DNA of 7,505 bases from Bacteroidota bacterium (lineage in GTDB: Bacteria; Bacteroidota; Bacteroidia; Chitinophagales; Chitinophagaceae). The notes under the pieces were generated by a model. The model saw only the letters and a list, made by a program, of their open reading frames with translations, was not told the origin of the DNA and did no database searches. This document shows positions 5,129 to 7,505 of this stretch, one piece after another (position 1 is the first letter of the stretch; each line of letters opens with the position of its first letter). A program made the translations under genes and the position numbers. Where the stretch lies: the NCBI GenBank assembly GCA_023386855.1, contig JAEWIW010000237.1, positions 1-7,505 on the forward strand, in the 5' to 3' direction.

Positions 5129-7505
5129 ATGTCTTATACCCCTTCTAATAAAGTGCGGATAGTTACCGCTGCTTCGCTATTTGATGGGCATGATGCCGCT
5201 ATCAATATCATGCGCAGGATCATGCAGTCGAAAGGCGCCGAGATCATTCACCTTGGTCATAACCGCAGTGTGCGCGAGATCGTGGAATGTGCCATTGAAG
5301 AAGATGCCCAGGGCATCGCCATCACCTCTTACCAGGGCGGCCATATTGAATTCTTCAAATACATGAAGGACCTGCTCGAAGAAAATGGTTGTGGTCATAT
5401 CAAGATCTTCGGTGGCGGCGGTGGTACCATTCTTCCGCAGGAGATCCGTGAACTGCATCAATATGGTATCACGCGCATTTACTCGCCCGATGACGGCCGG
5501 CAGATGGGCCTTGAAGGCATGATCGAAGATGTGATCCAGCAATGCGATTTCCCGGTGAATGGTAATTTCCCCATCAACGGTGAAATGAAACTGGGCGAGG
5601 TAAAAGATGTGCGTATCGTGGCAAGGGCGATCAGTCATGCTGAAAATGGCCAGCCCTTTGATTCGCTGTTGAAAAAAATACAGGAAGATTCCGGCAAAAA
5701 AATTCCTGTCCTGGGTATCACCGGAACAGGCGGCGCGGGCAAAAGCAGCGTTACCGATGAGATCGTTCGTCGTTACTTACACCGTTTGAATGATAGGACA
5801 ATCGCGGTTATCTCCGTTGACCCTTCCAAAAAGAAAACCGGGGGTGCCTTACTGGGCGATCGTATCAGGATGAACGCGATCAGTCATCCGCGCGCTTATA
5901 TGCGTTCACTTGCAACAAGAGAAAGTGACCGTGCATTGAGTGAACATGTACAGGAAGCCATCGATATATGTAAGGCCGCAGGTTATGATCTTGTGATATT
6001 GGAATCAGCAGGTGTTGGACAAAGTGATGCATCCATTCTTGATTATTGCGATGTAAGCTTATACGTGATGACGCCTGAATACGGCGCTGCATCACAGCTG
6101 GAGAAGATCAACATGCTCGATTATGCCGACATGATTGCCATCAATAAATTTGATAAAGCCGGCGCTCTTGATGCATTGCATGATGTAAAGAAACAGTACA
6201 AACGCAATCACAATCTCTTTCATGCCAAAGATGAAGAGATCCCTGTTATTGGCACCATTGCCGCCCAATTCAATGATGCAGGTGTAAATGAATTGTTCGA
6301 ACAATTGTTATCAGTTATAAAAAACAAAACCGGGGTTGACCTAGGTGCAACAAATGTTGAACCGCATAAAAAAGATACTTCTACCAAATCACAGATCATT
6401 CCACCAAAAAGGGTTCGTTATCTTTCAGAGATAGCGGAGAATAACCGCGCTTATGATGAATGGGCGCAAACCCAGTGCCGTATTGCCTCCCAGCTTTATC
6501 GTATCAGGGGAACAATTGATTTGCTCGAGAACCGCGAAAGTCATTTTGATCCCGAGCTTCCTGCAAAACAACACCCCGACCAAATCGTAAAACTTTATCA
6601 AAAAATACATGATGCCCTGCATCCCGAATGCAGGAGGATGATCAGCAACTGGCCACTATTGCAGGCCAAGTACGAAGCCGACATCTTCGAATATGAAGTA
6701 AGGGGGAAAAAGATCAGGCAATCGATGTCATCAAAAAGTTTATCAGGCACACGCATACCCAAGGTTCTTCTTCCTAAATACAAAGACTGGGGCGATATAT
6801 TACGCTGGCGGTTGCAGGAAAATGTTCCTGGTGAATTTCCATACACTGCTGGTGTGTTTGAATTGAAAAGAACTGGTGAAGACCCGACAAGGATGTTTGC
6901 CGGTGAAGGCGGACCCGAAAGAACAAACAAGCGGTTTCATTATGTAAGCCAGGGACAGCCAGCACACCGGCTTTCAACGGCCTTCGACAGCGTTACACTT
7001 TATGGCGAGGACCCTGCGGTACGACCGGATATTTATGGCAAGATCGGTAACGCTGGTGTGAGCATCGCAACCGTTGATGATGCAAAAAAATTATACAGCG
7101 GCTTCGATCTTTGTCATCCTGCTACATCAGTGAGCATGACCATCAACGGACCTGCTCCCATCATTCTTGCTTTCTTTATGAATGCTGCCATCGACCAGCA
7201 ATGTGAAAAATATATCAGGGAAAATAACCTTGAAGAGAAGGTGAAGGAAGTGATGGAGAGAAAATATAAAACCCTTCCACGTCCTGTATATTATAATCCT
7301 TCTTCACCAGAAAGATTACCCGAAGGCAATTCAGGGCTGGGACTGGCATTGCTTGGTTTGAGTGGTGATGAAGTATTACCTGCCGATGTTTACCAGCAAA
7401 TGAAAGAGCAGGCTTTGACACAGGTAAGAGGTACAGTACAGGCCGATATTTTGAAAGAGGACCAGGCGCAGAATACCTGCATTTTCAGTACCGAGTTTGC
7501 CTTGA
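5129..7505 (+). CDS. icmF: Fused isobutyryl-CoA mutase (IcmF type), 3' end outside window
   Basis: This is a fused, adenosylcobalamin-dependent acyl-CoA mutase; 792 codons are present and the frame continues past the right edge. The N-terminal B12-binding domain (about 1-145) has D19-G-H21 with the likely cobalt-ligand histidine, S67-Y-Q-G-G and the G95-GGGGT loop. The MeaB-like G domain (about 190-400) has P-loop G199-TGGAGKS206, E292-SAGVGQ and the guanine motif N339-K-F-D342. It normally guards cofactor loading and repair. The mutase domain starts near 410. Phe577 (in AGVF) and Gln781 (in DQAQNT) align with Phe80 and Gln198 of Streptomyces isobutyryl-CoA mutase, where methylmalonyl-CoA mutase has Tyr89 and Arg207 (numbering from memory). 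The expected reaction is therefore isobutyryl-CoA to n-butyryl-CoA, possibly also other branched acyl-CoAs. I translated the whole stretch and found no frameshift. It is transcribed alone here, divergent from the amidohydrolase. Confidence 0.95.
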   Translation, partial: MSYTPSNKVRIVTAASLFDGHDAAINIMRRIMQSKGAEIIHLGHNRSVREIVECAIEEDAQGIAITSYQGGHIEFFKYMKDLLEENGCGHIKIFGGGGGTILPQEIRELHQYGITRIYSPDDGRQMGLEGMIEDVIQQCDFPVNGNFPINGEMKLGEVKDVRIVARAISHAENGQPFDSLLKKIQEDSGKKIPVLGITGTGGAGKSSVTDEIVRRYLHRLNDRTIAVISVDPSKKKTGGALLGDRIRMNAISHPRAYMRSLATRESDRALSEHVQEAIDICKAAGYDLVILESAGVGQSDASILDYCDVSLYVMTPEYGAASQLEKINMLDYADMIAINKFDKAGALDALHDVKKQYKRNHNLFHAKDEEIPVIGTIAAQFNDAGVNELFEQLLSVIKNKTGVDLGATNVEPHKKDTSTKSQIIPPKRVRYLSEIAENNRAYDEWAQTQCRIASQLYRIRGTIDLLENRESHFDPELPAKQHPDQIVKLYQKIHDALHPECRRMISNWPLLQAKYEADIFEYEVRGKKIRQSMSSKSLSGTRIPKVLLPKYKDWGDILRWRLQENVPGEFPYTAGVFELKRTGEDPTRMFAGEGGPERTNKRFHYVSQGQPAHRLSTAFDSVTLYGEDPAVRPDIYGKIGNAGVSIATVDDAKKLYSGFDLCHPATSVSMTINGPAPIILAFFMNAAIDQQCEKYIRENNLEEKVKEVMERKYKTLPRPVYYNPSSPERLPEGNSGLGLALLGLSGDEVLPADVYQQMKEQALTQVRGTVQADILKEDQAQNTCIFSTEFAL

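Noticed and set aside
5177..5638. 153-codon open frame on the minus strand
   Set aside because: It lies wholly antisense to the conserved B12-binding domain of the mutase gene. Such shadows are common opposite biased codons, and it has no recognisable domain.
6598..6930. 110-codon open frame on the minus strand
   Set aside because: It is antisense to the mutase domain, whose plus-strand reading is continuous and conserved.

Overview
The window looks like chromosomal DNA from a member of the Bacteroidota, most plausibly the Chitinophagaceae or a close relative. The clues are moderate GC, lipoproteins with a short lipobox signal, little Shine-Dalgarno sequence before start codons, a TAnnTTTG-type -7 promoter element, and proteins that read like Bacteroidota homologues. 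Genus-level placement is inference.

Layout: everything left of about 5040 is on the minus strand; one long gene on the plus strand starts at 5129 and runs off the right edge. Read in the direction of transcription, the minus-strand block is an amidohydrolase-2 family hydrolase (5040-4216), a small membrane-anchored protein of unknown function (4183-3623), a lipoprotein of the vanadium haloperoxidase/PAP2 fold (3575-2211) and an outer-membrane beta-barrel protein (2177-1086). Gaps are 32, 47 and 33 bases, so this may be a single transcription unit. It ends in a strong rho-independent terminator carried within an 80-bp exact-length tandem duplication (908-987 and 988-1067), so the terminator is present twice. 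After that, still on the minus strand, comes a class D (OXA-type) beta-lactamase lipoprotein (846-22), probably with its own promoter.

The plus-strand gene is a fused acyl-CoA mutase of the IcmF type: an N-terminal B12-binding domain, a MeaB-like G-protein chaperone domain, and the start of the mutase TIM barrel. Two substrate-pocket residues (Phe577, Gln781) match isobutyryl-CoA mutase rather than methylmalonyl-CoA mutase. An 88-bp divergent promoter region (5041-5128) separates it from the amidohydrolase.

These look like individual metabolic, envelope and resistance genes, not one dedicated system. The best leads are the haloperoxidase-fold lipoprotein paired with an outer-membrane barrel, the atypical OXA enzyme, and the duplicated terminator. 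I found no RNA genes, CRISPR arrays or insertion sequences.
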